A stretch of 7,697 nt of DNA. It comes from Planctomycetaceae bacterium (GTDB lineage Bacteria; Planctomycetota; Planctomycetia; Pirellulales; Lacipirellulaceae). The translations under genes were made by a program, and so were the position numbers. Positions 1 to 7,058 of the stretch are shown piece by piece. Numbering within the stretch: position 1 is the first letter of the stretch; every line of letters starts with the position of its first letter. The notes under the pieces were generated by a model. The model ran no database searches, was not told the origin of the DNA, and saw only the letters and a list, made by a program, of their open reading frames with translations. Location: the NCBI GenBank assembly GCA_002713555.1, contig PATG01000137.1, positions 11,492 through 19,188 on the forward strand. Direction: 5' to 3'.

Positions 1-69
1 TGCAGGTAAGTGACGCGAGACGTCACTGTTTTGTGTAGGTTCGCAAGGTCATCCAGAACGCACCACAGA

Positions 70-1068
70 ATGTCAGAAAAACCGCGAGTTTTACTGCTCA
101 ATCCTACCTGCCTGGATGTCGTCGATTCTCATCAGGACTGGTTGGCCCAGCTGCCAATCGATTTGGATGCCAAACAATCCTACCGCCAGATCACACAGCC
201 GCAGCTGCGGTTGCTGATGAATGAAGCTGAGGGGATCATCTTTTCCCATACAGCGAAACGCCCAATCCGTGCCCAGTGGCTTGGCGAATCTTCGCGTTTA
301 CGTGTTATTTCGCTCGCTGCGAGCGGATACGATGGACTCGATTTGAATGCAGCAACCAGCGCCGGAATTGTTGTCACGAACGTGACTGTGCCTGAAGGAG
401 CCGAAGTTGTAGCCGACATGGCTTGGGGACTGATGCTTGCCGTTGGCAGGCAGATTCTACAGCATGACCGACAAATTCGTGCTGGCAACTTGCAGCGTGG
501 CATGGGTACAACACCCTGGCGTAAAACACTCGGCATTGTCGGGTTGGGCAATATTGGTCGTGCCGTGGTACGCCGAGCAGTTGGCTTTGAGATGCAGCTG
601 CTTGCCACCGAGCCGTACCCCGATCACGACTTTGTCGATAAAATGGGCATCGAACTTGTCGAACTGGAAGAGTTGCTCGCCCGTAGCGATTTTGTTTCAT
701 TGCATATGCGTCTGAATGATGAAACAAAAGGGTTGATCGAATATGAGAAGTTGAAGCGGATGAAACCTTCGGCTTTTCTGATTAACTCGGCACGCCGAGA
801 TCTGGTTGTAGAAGACGATCTGGATCGAGCTCTCGCAGAAAACCGACTGGCTGGAGCCGGCTTGGATGATCCACCACTTGATTTGCAAAGTCCTTTATTA
901 AAGCGGGAAAACGTTGTGTTCACTACCCATTTAGGGAACCGGGCGCGCGTTGGGGTCGATGCAGTATTTCGCTGTGCCGTACAAAATGTAGTGGATGTAC
1001 TAACAGGGGGTGAATGCTCCTCTATTGTCAATCCGGACGTACTCCGGCAGAATAGATCCACTTCCTAA
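70..1068 (+). CDS. D-2-hydroxyacid dehydrogenase family protein (NAD-dependent)
   Basis: Predicted cytoplasmic NAD(P)-dependent oxidoreductase that interconverts a 2-hydroxy acid and a 2-keto acid; 332 aa, normal for the family. The Rossmann dinucleotide motif GLGNIG lies at residues 158-163. The conserved Asn-x-x-Arg segment is INSARRDLVVE with the likely catalytic Arg at 242, and the catalytic His is in TTHLGNR (His287). The usual catalytic Glu of the 'DVFxxEP' loop is aligned with Asp271 in GLDDPPLDL, and the normal RG is RR, so the active site is atypical. ATG 70 was chosen because MSEKPRVLLLNP is a typical family N-terminus; a GTG at 10 in the same frame would add 20 untypical residues, and an in-frame stop at 7-9 bars anything longer. 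It is the first gene of a sugar-acid operon, 25 bases before the dehydratase. The family is certain; the substrate is not readable. Confidence 0.93.
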   Translation: MSEKPRVLLLNPTCLDVVDSHQDWLAQLPIDLDAKQSYRQITQPQLRLLMNEAEGIIFSHTAKRPIRAQWLGESSRLRVISLAASGYDGLDLNAATSAGIVVTNVTVPEGAEVVADMAWGLMLAVGRQILQHDRQIRAGNLQRGMGTTPWRKTLGIVGLGNIGRAVVRRAVGFEMQLLATEPYPDHDFVDKMGIELVELEELLARSDFVSLHMRLNDETKGLIEYEKLKRMKPSAFLINSARRDLVVEDDLDRALAENRLAGAGLDDPPLDLQSPLLKRENVVFTTHLGNRARVGVDAVFRCAVQNVVDVLTGGECSSIVNPDVLRQNRSTS

Positions 1069-1093
1069 TCAACTGAAGGAAACGTTCAATCGA

Positions 1094-2281
1094 ATGAAAA
1101 TTACTGATATTCAGGTCCATCCGCTCCAAGTACCCGGTCGAACCCTGGTTGTGCTTACGGTCCACACGGACGAAGGAATCGTCGGCGTAGGAGAAGCCGG
1201 TTTGCAGCGCCGCTGGAAAGCGATCATCGGTGCTGTTGAGCATATGAAGCTCTGGCTCGTTGGTGAGGACCCGCAGCGGATAGAATACCTTTGGCAGCGG
1301 ATGTGGCGCGGAGGGTTTTATCCCGCAGACCGTCTCATAGGTTCGGTTATCTCAGCCATCGACATCGCGCTGTGGGACATCAAAGGCAAGATCTATGATG
1401 CTCCCGTGTATGAACTCCTGGGGGGGCGATGCCGGGATACTGTGGAGGCCTTTACCAATCCTGGATACCTCAACAAACATCATCAGATGGATACGGGGGA
1501 TCTTCTTGGTTGTGTCCAAAAGGCAGACCCCGATGCGTCCGTGGAACTTGCGCGAAAACTTCAACAGCAAGGGTATAAATTTTTTCGTGTCGTTTTGCCT
1601 TCGCAAGAAGATACCTATGACACACGCCCAGCTGTTCGTCAGTTGATTCGACAATTGCGAGCGGTACGCGAGGCCGTCGGAGACCAATTAGAATTGATGG
1701 TCGACTTACACACGCGGCTTTCTCCGGAAGAAGCCGTCTGGTTTTGCCACGAAGTAGAACCACTTGGCATGTATGCGGTGGAAGATCCGATCCGCAGCGA
1801 ACATCCGCATGGGTATAGTCGCATTCGCTCCCAAACGACCGTTCCGCTGGCCGCCGGCGAGCAATGGGTCGCACGATGGGACTTCCGCGATCCTATAGAG
1901 AATGAATGGATTGATTTCGCTCGGGCAGATATCTGTATTACCGGAGGGATTACCGAAGCAAAAAAAATCGCCGCCATGGCCGAGCCCCATTTCATCAAGA
2001 TGTTATTGCATAACCCATTGGGACCAATATGCACAGCCGCCTCGCTACACGTTGACCTCTCGTGCGACAATGCCGGCCCGCAAGAAGTGCTTTTCCCGCC
2101 GGATGTGATACCCGAAGTCATTCAGTGCGATTTTCAACTGAAAGACGGTACCTGCTTGACTGTGCCAACCGCACCAGGCCTGGGTGTTACGTTTGATGCA
2201 GAAGCCGCTAAAGATTTCCCAGCCGACATGACCGAGCCGCCTCATTTCCATCGTCCTGACGGATCGTTTACGAATTATTGA
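1094..2281 (+). CDS. Mandelate racemase/galactonate dehydratase-type enolase-superfamily enzyme
   Basis: Predicted sugar-acid dehydratase of the enolase superfamily; it would abstract a proton alpha to a carboxylate and eliminate water to give a 2-keto-3-deoxy acid. The 395 aa fit the family. The N-terminal capping domain is about residues 1-125, containing IDIALWDIKGK, followed by the barrel. Visible metal ligands are Asp204 (in VDLHTR), Glu230 (VEDPI) and Glu256 (AAGEQ). His206, in the D-x-H pattern found in galactonate and mannonate dehydratases, and His306 in HNPLGPI are candidate acid/base residues. The late block HNPLGPICTAASLHVD strongly recalls D-galactonate/D-mannonate dehydratases, but the exact substrate is inference. 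ATG 1094 is preceded by GAAGGAAA at 1075-1082; an in-frame GTG at 1010 would overlap the upstream gene and is less likely. The symporter gene starts 3 bases after its stop, indicating co-transcription. Confidence 0.93.
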   Translation: MKITDIQVHPLQVPGRTLVVLTVHTDEGIVGVGEAGLQRRWKAIIGAVEHMKLWLVGEDPQRIEYLWQRMWRGGFYPADRLIGSVISAIDIALWDIKGKIYDAPVYELLGGRCRDTVEAFTNPGYLNKHHQMDTGDLLGCVQKADPDASVELARKLQQQGYKFFRVVLPSQEDTYDTRPAVRQLIRQLRAVREAVGDQLELMVDLHTRLSPEEAVWFCHEVEPLGMYAVEDPIRSEHPHGYSRIRSQTTVPLAAGEQWVARWDFRDPIENEWIDFARADICITGGITEAKKIAAMAEPHFIKMLLHNPLGPICTAASLHVDLSCDNAGPQEVLFPPDVIPEVIQCDFQLKDGTCLTVPTAPGLGVTFDAEAAKDFPADMTEPPHFHRPDGSFTNY

Positions 2282-2284
2282 AAA

Positions 2285-3853
2285 ATGCCAACCGTAACAC
2301 TACACCCCATCGACATCAGCATCGTCCTGGCCTACATAGTCATCCTGGTGCTGGTCGGCATCTACCATTCGGGCAAGCAGGATTCGCTGCTCGATTTCTT
2401 TATGGCACACAAAGGGATGGGTTGGATCCCTGTAGGGATTTCCCTGATGGCTGCGCTCAATAGTGGCCTCGATTATTTGAATACACCGTCGGCCGTGGTA
2501 CGTTTAGGTTGGTTGAATGTATTGTTCAATGGTTCCTGGCTGATCATCTATCCCTACATGTTTTTTATCGTGATCCCCATGTTTCGGCGCATCAATTCTA
2601 TGAGCGCTTACGAATACCTGGGACTTCGATTTGGTGACGACATGCGCACCTTTGCCTCTTGTATTTTTTTCGCCTGGCGACTCAGTTGGATGGCTGGAGC
2701 ACTCTACGTCCCCTGCCTGGCGCTCACCACTGCGGTCGGTCATCCCGAGTGGATTGTGCCGATGATTGTCACACTGGGGGCGGTCGTCACCTTCTACACG
2801 ATGATGGGAGGCATTAAGGCCGTCATCTGGAATGATGTTACTCAATTCATACTCATGATGGTCGGCCTTGTTGTCACCTTGGTCGTTGTCCTTTCGCATG
2901 TTGAAGGGGGCTTTTCGACGGTATACGCAGAGATGTTCACCGAAGGCCTCGATAATCATCCCAATCCCGATATCGATACCTCCACCTGGCACGGAAAAAT
3001 CTGGTCATATTTCTCGATCGATTTGGTAATACCCGGAATTATCCTGATTTGGATAGTCAGACTTGGAGGCTTTACCAGCGATCAGGTGATGATCCAACGG
3101 TTCTCAACAGCAAAAACTATCAGACATGCTCGGCGAAGTTTCTTGATTACGGCCGTAGCCGACATTGCCTGGATGGTCTTGCTTTTTATTGTCGGGGTTG
3201 CCTTAGTGACGTACATCAAAGCGGGTGGTGAATTTCCTGACTGGGTAGCGGACAACACAGATCGAATTTTCCCCTACGTGATGGCCGACATATTTCCGGT
3301 GGGAGTCACCGGTCTGGTGCTGGCGGCCATATTGGCAGCTTCGCTTTCCAGTGTCGACTCGGCACTCAACTCTCTGACCACTGTTGGTATGGTTGATTTT
3401 TATCGTCGACTCTATCTCAATAGAGAAGATGGCGACACAGAGGAATCCGTCGAAGAGCAACATCGGCAGGTTTGGATCTCGCGGTTGCTGACGATTGCCG
3501 TCGGAGCGGTTGGCATCACACTGGCCTGCTACGTGGAGAATTTCGGAACCTTGTTTGATGTGTTGGTCAAGATTTTGAGCTCCTTCACAGCAGTGATGCT
3601 CGCCATTTTCTGGCTAGGAATGTTTACCAAACGAGCTACGACCACAAGCACAATCATCGCAGCCCTAATTGGAGTCGCGGTTGCCTTGATTCTGGGATAT
3701 GTCCCGGCACTTTCTATCGGTGCAATTTGGGTGGCTCCCGCAAGCCTGCTCACCACACTGTTGCTAGGCACGCTCTTAGGAACCTCGCAGCCCGATGAAA
3801 AGGCCCTGCGCTGGAACTGGCGGGCGATTATGCGGACCGAGTTGGTTGAGTAA
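2285..3853 (+). CDS. Sodium:solute symporter (SSS family)
   Basis: Inner-membrane Na+-coupled transporter, 522 aa, with about 13 hydrophobic segments spread from residue 8 to 500, the usual SSS topology. Family hallmarks visible are the YTMMGGIKAVIWNDVTQF block starting at Tyr171, the QRFSTAK loop after the central helices, and AASLSSVDSALNS starting at residue 351, which corresponds to the serine-rich Na+-site helix of SSS proteins. Charged loops and a short polar tail surround the helices. The start lies 3 bases after the dehydratase stop with no good separate ribosome-binding site, so translational coupling is likely. Its place after a dehydrogenase and a sugar-acid dehydratase suggests that it imports the acid those enzymes process; this is context only, since SSS members carry sugars, sialic acid, amino acids and carboxylates. 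Confidence 0.93.
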   Translation: MPTVTLHPIDISIVLAYIVILVLVGIYHSGKQDSLLDFFMAHKGMGWIPVGISLMAALNSGLDYLNTPSAVVRLGWLNVLFNGSWLIIYPYMFFIVIPMFRRINSMSAYEYLGLRFGDDMRTFASCIFFAWRLSWMAGALYVPCLALTTAVGHPEWIVPMIVTLGAVVTFYTMMGGIKAVIWNDVTQFILMMVGLVVTLVVVLSHVEGGFSTVYAEMFTEGLDNHPNPDIDTSTWHGKIWSYFSIDLVIPGIILIWIVRLGGFTSDQVMIQRFSTAKTIRHARRSFLITAVADIAWMVLLFIVGVALVTYIKAGGEFPDWVADNTDRIFPYVMADIFPVGVTGLVLAAILAASLSSVDSALNSLTTVGMVDFYRRLYLNREDGDTEESVEEQHRQVWISRLLTIAVGAVGITLACYVENFGTLFDVLVKILSSFTAVMLAIFWLGMFTKRATTTSTIIAALIGVAVALILGYVPALSIGAIWVAPASLLTTLLLGTLLGTSQPDEKALRWNWRAIMRTELVE

Positions 3854-3875
3854 AGGGAGAAGGGAGCAACCGAGT

Positions 3876-3897
3876 ACTCATGCCATTCGGCATGAGT
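3876..3897 (+). terminator. Perfect 9-bp-stem hairpin after the symporter
   Basis: ACTCATGCC, a 4-base loop ATTC, then GGCATGAGT form a perfect inverted repeat 22 bases downstream of the symporter stop. It could end the sugar-acid operon transcript, but no T-run follows, so it is not a classical intrinsic terminator. It may instead be an operator-like palindrome or an mRNA-stabilising 3' hairpin. It directly abuts the start of the recognisable RCC1/PEP-CTERM remnant. Confidence 0.45.
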
Positions 3898-4084
3898 CGG
3901 ACGGCTCGATCATAAGCTGGGGGCTTGACGGCTATAACCAGGTCACCGCCACCCCCTCGGTACCGACTTCACACACATTGCGGCGGGTTATCACCACGCT
4001 TTGGCGTTCACCATCCCCGAGCCACACACACTGCTGTTAGCATCGCTGGCCAGCCTGGGACTGACGTTACGCCGGCGCAGGAGC
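3891..4084 (+). pseudogene. 3' remnant of an RCC1-repeat protein with PEP-CTERM sorting signal, frameshifted
   Basis: Codons from 3897 read SDGSIISWGLDGYNQVTATPS, with the RCC1 hallmark SWG followed by a Gln-Val-Thr stretch as in RCC1-type repeats. At about 3957-3962 the frame must shift: inserting one base in 'ccctcggtacc' (tcg-ggt-acc) restores GTDFTHIAAGYHHALAFTI, the rest of the repeat. This runs directly into a PEP-CTERM tail: PEP at 4016-4024, a hydrophobic helix (LLLASLASLGLTL), then four arginines at 4070-4081. In known PEP-CTERM proteins this tripartite tail is recognised by an exosortase and the protein is delivered to the cell surface or matrix. No start codon, signal peptide or upstream repeats remain, and the frame stays open past the arginines to 4300, so the natural stop also seems lost. 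A sequencing indel could explain the frameshift but not the missing 5' part. Confidence 0.75.
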
Positions 4085-4103
4085 GCGCGGCTAGCGATCT
4101 GCT

Positions 4104-4142
4104 TCGAACGTTTCGCTTCGGAAAAAATTTACCACTTTTCAA
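4104..4142 (+). repeat. Leader-like repeat, copy 1
   Basis: This 39-base segment matches 7141-7179 at 36 of 39 positions. It begins with TCGAACGTTTCG, which contains the small inverted repeat CGAA-CGT-TTCG, and ends in ACCACTTTTCAA. The copies at 7059 and 7138 continue into GAGGAGACAAACAA and an ATG. Here the match stops and an A-rich tract leads to ATG 4161, which opens only a 24-codon frame. The copy sits just after the PEP-CTERM arginine cluster, as expected if another gene of the same kind once followed and was lost. Confidence 0.8.
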
Positions 4143-5067
4143 CCGAAGAAAAAAAGTTGAATGAAGCAAGCTATCAAAAAGTATTTTTTGGTCATGAAAT
4201 TTACTCGTCAAACGCGGGTGCCAATTGCTGTGTAAGGGTAAACGAATCACACCCACTATTTTTCAAAACGTCAATTGCTACAATTGTTTTCCGTACTTAA
4301 GCGACAACCGCCTACAGCAACAATCGGCTGAGGTTTTTACGTTGAATCGTTTTTTAATTGCCTGAGTCTACCATGTCAGGAGACATGGACACCACTGCTT
4401 GCTCAGCAGCGTCGAGTCTTAATCCACGTCGTTTATCAGGATTTCGACAAAGCATCCGGCGTTGCTTAAACTCTCTGCAATCGAAGGAATGCCTCCGTAC
4501 ATCGTCCATTGGACTCTCTGGCGTCGAAAACTATTTCACCGATTCGGGGCCGAAAAAACTACCAAACGAAACAAGGCGGCGAGGCTGCCAATTAGATCTT
4601 TGGTAACTCATTGGCCCCACAGGTGTTGCGGCACCTGCGGAGTGCTTGGCAATCGCTATCTTGCCGATCGCCGCCGCCGCCGTCGTAACGTCAGCCCGAT
4701 GCGCGCCCTGTTTTTCTCATCTTTTTTTTCTTGCATTCAGCTATAGTCCAAAGTTACAGTGGCCGAGCGGAAAGTATTCTTCAGGACTTGCGAGTAACGC
4801 TAATGATTCAATTTGCATCCCGATTTACCCTTAAAGTTCTTGGGGCGCATGCGCGCCTATTGTGGACGGCCTTCGCGGAAGTGCGTTTCTTTTCCTTTTC
4901 AGCGGTTCCACAGAGCCATTGCCCCAGCCCTGCCCTGCTCTTCTCTCTGCTCAGTGGCGCTATCTGCTTTCGTCCATTCGGGCCACTCTCTCTTTTTTGG
5001 CGGCCAGGCCGAACCATATTGCGTGAGGTCTTGAGTTGCGCACCAGTGAACATTAGAGGAGATATTC
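4143..5067. other. Unassigned intergenic stretch (about 0.9 kb)
   Basis: No coding sequence could be supported. The open frames here are short, overlap in several frames and show no domain or credible ribosome-binding site. Small structures seen are CAATTG-CTA-CAATTG at 4272-4286, the inverted repeat CAGGTG-N6-CACCTG at 4620-4637, a GCC/GTC-rich run around 4669-4685, and CGGCC-A-GGCCG at 5001-5011. The last part probably contains the promoter of the activator gene at 5068, but no confident promoter boxes were found. The stretch lies between a decayed gene and a regulator and may itself be decayed coding DNA. Confidence 0.5.
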
Positions 5068-6102
5068 ATGGCTACTGTCGTTGATGAAGTCCGCAGGCAG
5101 CGTGAAGGCTTGATCTGTGGCGTTTCGGATTGGACGTTGAGACTGCGGGAGCAGGTTAAACGCTTTGCGCCCTACAATTCCAGCGTTCTGATTAGCGGTC
5201 CCAGCGGTACAGGCAAGGAGTTGATTGCACGTTCTCTACACGCCCATAGCCTCCGTGCTGCGAACCGTTTTCTTGCCGTGGATTGTGCCTCCCTGACGGG
5301 CGAACTAATGGCCAGCCAGTTGTTTGGCCATCTCGAAGGAGCGTTTACCGGTGCCAGCCGCGCATCGTTAGGGTGTTTTCGAGCTGCCCATCAAGGAACT
5401 ATCTTTCTGGACGAAATTGGCGAGATGGAACTCTCGCTACAAGCCAAATTGCTGAGGGTCTTACAGGAACGCGTCGTTGTACCGGTCGGCGGGCACGATG
5501 GCATTCCGGTCGACGTGCGAGTCATTGCTGCCACGAATCGCGACCTTGAAGCAGAAGTTAGTGCCGGACGCTTCCGCGAAGACCTGTTCTACCGACTGAA
5601 CGTGGTCTGCTTTCCTACCAAGTCTCTCGCCGACCGGCGGGAAGACATCGTCCCTCTTGTCGGAGTGTTCCTGGAACAGCTCGCCCAGGACGGTATGCCC
5701 AAGAAAAAACTGACGCCTGGCGCGATCGAATTTCTCGAGGTCTGCTCGTGGCCTGGGAATGTTCGACAACTCAAAAACTTTTTGGAACAAGCGGTCGTAG
5801 GCTGTAACGACCCTATGATTTCACTCCAGTATGTACGAAGTCTGCTTGAAACTCGGGTTGGCGCCGGTTCTCGACCAATAGAGGTAGAAAGCCAGCAGCC
5901 CAGCGAGGCAATTGTTTCACCGGTTCATCTGGACGATCGAGAATGGAACACGCTGGATGATATCGAGCGACAGCATATCTTGCAGACGCTCGAACACACT
6001 TACTACAACCGTTCGGCAGCCGCGCGGCTGTTGGGCATCTCTCGGCAGGCGCTGTTGCGAAAGGTAGTAAAGCACGGCATCGAAACGCCCTCGCTCGCCT
6101 GA
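5068..6102 (+). CDS. Stand-alone sigma-54 activator (bacterial enhancer-binding protein, AAA+ and Fis-type HTH)
   Basis: Predicted ATP-driven activator that remodels sigma-54 RNA polymerase at -24/-12 promoters; 344 aa. Domain order is a short N-terminus, an AAA+ core at about residues 15-260, a linker, and a C-terminal Fis-type helix-turn-helix at about 312-336 ([17 protein letters not shown]). The core has Walker A GPSGTGKE at 44-51, the sigma-54-contacting GAFTGA loop at 91-96, Walker B GTIFLDEI at 110-117, sensor I VIAATNRD at 152-159, the arginine-finger region [11 protein letters not shown] at 169-179, and sensor [10 protein letters not shown] at 228-235. All motifs look intact. There is no receiver, GAF or PAS domain, so, as in PspF-type activators, control must come from a partner or from expression level. 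RBS AGAGGAGA at 5054-5061 supports ATG 5068. The paired palindromes and sigma-54 promoter downstream are its likely targets (inference). Confidence 0.93.
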   Translation: MATVVDEVRRQREGLICGVSDWTLRLREQVKRFAPYNSSVLISGPSGTGKELIARSLHAHSLRAANRFLAVDCASLTGELMASQLFGHLEGAFTGASRASLGCFRAAHQGTIFLDEIGEMELSLQAKLLRVLQERVVVPVGGHDGIPVDVRVIAATNRDLEAEVSAGRFREDLFYRLNVVCFPTKSLADRREDIVPLVGVFLEQLAQDGMPKKKLTPGAIEFLEVCSWPGNVRQLKNFLEQAVVGCNDPMISLQYVRSLLETRVGAGSRPIEVESQQPSEAIVSPVHLDDREWNTLDDIERQHILQTLEHTYYNRSAAARLLGISRQALLRKVVKHGIETPSLA

Positions 6103-6282
6103 TTTGTGCCTAGAGTTGCTTGCTGTTTTTCGTGTCGACAGTTGCCGTTGTCGTTGCGGTATCCTTGAGAAAGCACGATCACGCATTTTAGTAAGTTTCT
6201 CTAGTGACACCCTTCTGGTGGGTTTCTTCCGCCATTTTTTCACTCAATGAGCCTTCTCTCGTATCTCCCTGCGTCTCCCCCT

Positions 6283-6296
6283 GTCCGAAATCGGAC
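6283..6296. promoter_or_regulatory. Palindrome 1, candidate enhancer (UAS) site
   Basis: GTCCGA-AA-TCGGAC is a perfect inverted repeat with 6-bp arms. It shares the GTCCG-N4-CGGAC core with the second palindrome, whose centre is 44 bases further on, about four helical turns. It lies roughly 190 bases upstream of a -24/-12 promoter, the usual place for an enhancer-binding protein dimer. Binding by the adjacent activator is inference. Confidence 0.65.
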
Positions 6297-6310
6297 GATC
6301 CGGTGGATCG
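6296..6310. promoter_or_regulatory. Intervening palindrome between the two candidate UAS sites
   Basis: CGATCC-GGT-GGATCG is a perfect inverted repeat with 6-bp arms, directly following palindrome 1. Its core differs from GTCCG-N4-CGGAC, so it may bind another protein or be incidental. Confidence 0.35.
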
Positions 6311-6324
6311 CTCCCCAGGGCTGG

Positions 6325-6342
6325 TTGTCCGGAAACGGACAA
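6325..6342. promoter_or_regulatory. Palindrome 2, candidate enhancer (UAS) site
   Basis: TTGTCCG-GAAA-CGGACAA is a perfect inverted repeat with 7-bp arms and a 4-base centre, and shares the GTCCG-N4-CGGAC core with palindrome 1. It lies about 140 bases upstream of the -24 element. A weaker CTGT-TTGG-ACAG at 6421-6432 may be a third, degenerate site. The GAAA centre would also make a stable RNA tetraloop, but its position upstream of the promoter favours a DNA operator. Confidence 0.65.
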
Positions 6343-6471
6343 TTCGTAATCGATTGCGGTCACCTTCGGTTAGCTAATTTCTTGCCCGTACGGTGCGGTC
6401 CATTTTTTTGGTGATTGCATCTGTTTGGACAGCCATGACTTAGCGAACTGAATTCGTTGTTGCGATTTTAT

Positions 6472-6489
6472 TTGGCACGCAGCTTGCTT
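6472..6489 (+). promoter_or_regulatory. Sigma-54 (-24/-12) promoter
   Basis: TTGGCACG-CAGC-TTGCTT matches the sigma-54 consensus TGGCACG-N4-TTGC. The invariant GG is at 6474-6475 and GC at 6486-6487, exactly the required 12 bases apart. It points toward the receiver-like gene at 6552, about 55 bases upstream of its RBS. The match, together with a sigma-54 activator gene immediately upstream, makes the call strong. Confidence 0.88.
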
Positions 6490-6551
6490 TTTCTTTCGGC
6501 AGCCAACACAGCGCGCCGTTGTGGGTGGCTTAACACCAGGAGGTAAATCAC

Positions 6552-6962
6552 ATGGATAGCACTATCAATGCCGTTAGCGACGTGATTGTCGTTGATCCGA
6601 ATTTGCAAGACTACAAACAGTTCACTGAAGTAGCAGCGAAATGGAAAATCAGAACGTCTCTGCTCAGATCTGGCGAAGAGGCGCTTCGCGTTTACAGGGC
6701 GCTGTTTGACGGTTTGTGGCTAATTAATACTCGGATTCCGGATATGGCTGGAGTCGATCTGCTCCAGTCGATTCGGGAACGCGACCCGTATGCATCAGTT
6801 TTTCTGGTCGATGACGATTACGAGGAGGAAGGCGAAATCACGTCCCGTGCCGCGGGCGCGACGGCCTACGTTTGTAAGCCACCGCATCCGATTTGGTTGA
6901 CGAGCTTACGCCAGAATTTGGGTACCGAGCCGTGCAGCCATGATTGTGCAGTCAAAAATTGA
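6552..6962 (+). CDS. Degenerate receiver-domain (CheY-like) protein lacking the phosphoacceptor Asp
   Basis: A 136-aa single-domain protein with the CheY-like pattern: strand VIVVDPN at 11-17, helix, strand with SGEEAL at 40-45, WLINTRIPDMAG at 56-67, IRERDP, VFLVDDD at 83-89, and GATAYVCKPP at 102-111. Aligned by eye to CheY, the phosphoacceptor position is Asn59, the acidic pair is Asp15-Pro16, and the switch Thr is Asp87; only the conserved Lys109-Pro110 remains. Aspartyl phosphorylation is therefore unlikely, and it is probably a pseudo-receiver acting through protein contacts. There is no output domain. AGGAGGT at 6538-6544 is a strong RBS, 7 bases before ATG 6552, and a sigma-54 promoter lies at 6472-6489. 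Possible roles are partner or antagonist of the domain-less activator next door, but that is inference. Confidence 0.8.
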   Translation: MDSTINAVSDVIVVDPNLQDYKQFTEVAAKWKIRTSLLRSGEEALRVYRALFDGLWLINTRIPDMAGVDLLQSIRERDPYASVFLVDDDYEEEGEITSRAAGATAYVCKPPHPIWLTSLRQNLGTEPCSHDCAVKN

Positions 6963-7030
6963 TTGGTTCTTTAACAACAACGATTACCAAGGCGACACGT
7001 ACCGCCCATTAGAGAAGATGAAGACACGTC

Positions 7031-7047
7031 GGGCAGGGGTAATGCCC
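7031..7047 (+). other. Small hairpin upstream of the leader repeats
   Basis: GGGCA-GGGGTAA-TGCCC forms a 5-bp stem with a 7-base loop in the 153-base gap between the receiver-like and LamG genes. No T-run follows, so it is a poor terminator; read-through from the sigma-54 promoter into the LamG gene remains possible. It could be an RNA processing or attenuation element, or chance. Confidence 0.3.
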
Positions 7048-7058
7048 ACCAGCAGGCT

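Larger units (their letters stand above)
6103..6551. other. 449-base regulatory intergenic region
   Basis: This gap between the activator and the receiver-like gene holds the two GTCCG-N4-CGGAC palindromes, the intervening palindrome and the sigma-54 promoter listed separately. It also has CGACA-N8-TGTCG at 6136-6153 and a weak CACC-CTTCT-GGTG hairpin at 6208-6220 followed by T-rich sequence, which might end the activator transcript. No coding frame was supported. Confidence 0.7.

Noticed and set aside
10..69. GTG start at 10 extending the dehydrogenase by 20 residues
   Set aside because: The extra residues do not resemble the family N-terminus, and ATG 70 gives the normal length.
1010..1093. 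GTG start at 1010 for the dehydratase
   Set aside because: It would overlap the end of the dehydrogenase by 59 bases and add 28 residues foreign to the family; ATG 1094 has an upstream GAAGGAAA.
4161..4235. 24-codon frame (MKQAIKKYFLV...) after leader repeat copy 1
   Set aside because: Too short, lacks the GAGGAG RBS of the other copies, and shows no signal peptide or similarity to the LamG start.
4272..4286. CAATTG-CTA-CAATTG with internal TACAAT as a promoter
   Set aside because: No -35 partner and no gene clearly downstream; kept only as a small palindrome in the unassigned stretch.
4649..4668. TTGGCA...TTGC resembling a sigma-54 promoter
   Set aside because: The GG-to-GC distance is 15 rather than the required 12.
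4358..4746. Overlapping open frames of 82 and 94 codons
   Set aside because: No domain, no credible RBS, several frames open at once and odd composition (Arg/Ser/Cys-rich).
4719..4747. TATAGT as a -10 box for the activator gene
   Set aside because: No acceptable -35 box at the right distance, and over 300 bases from the start codon.
4760..4840. GTGGCCGAGCGG followed by stem-like sequence, resembling a class II tRNA D-arm
   Set aside because: No matching acceptor stem and no GGTTCGAATCC-type T-arm was found.
4731..5084. 117-codon open frame overlapping the activator start
   Set aside because: No recognisable domain; it runs into the real gene in another frame and opposite-strand frames are equally open.
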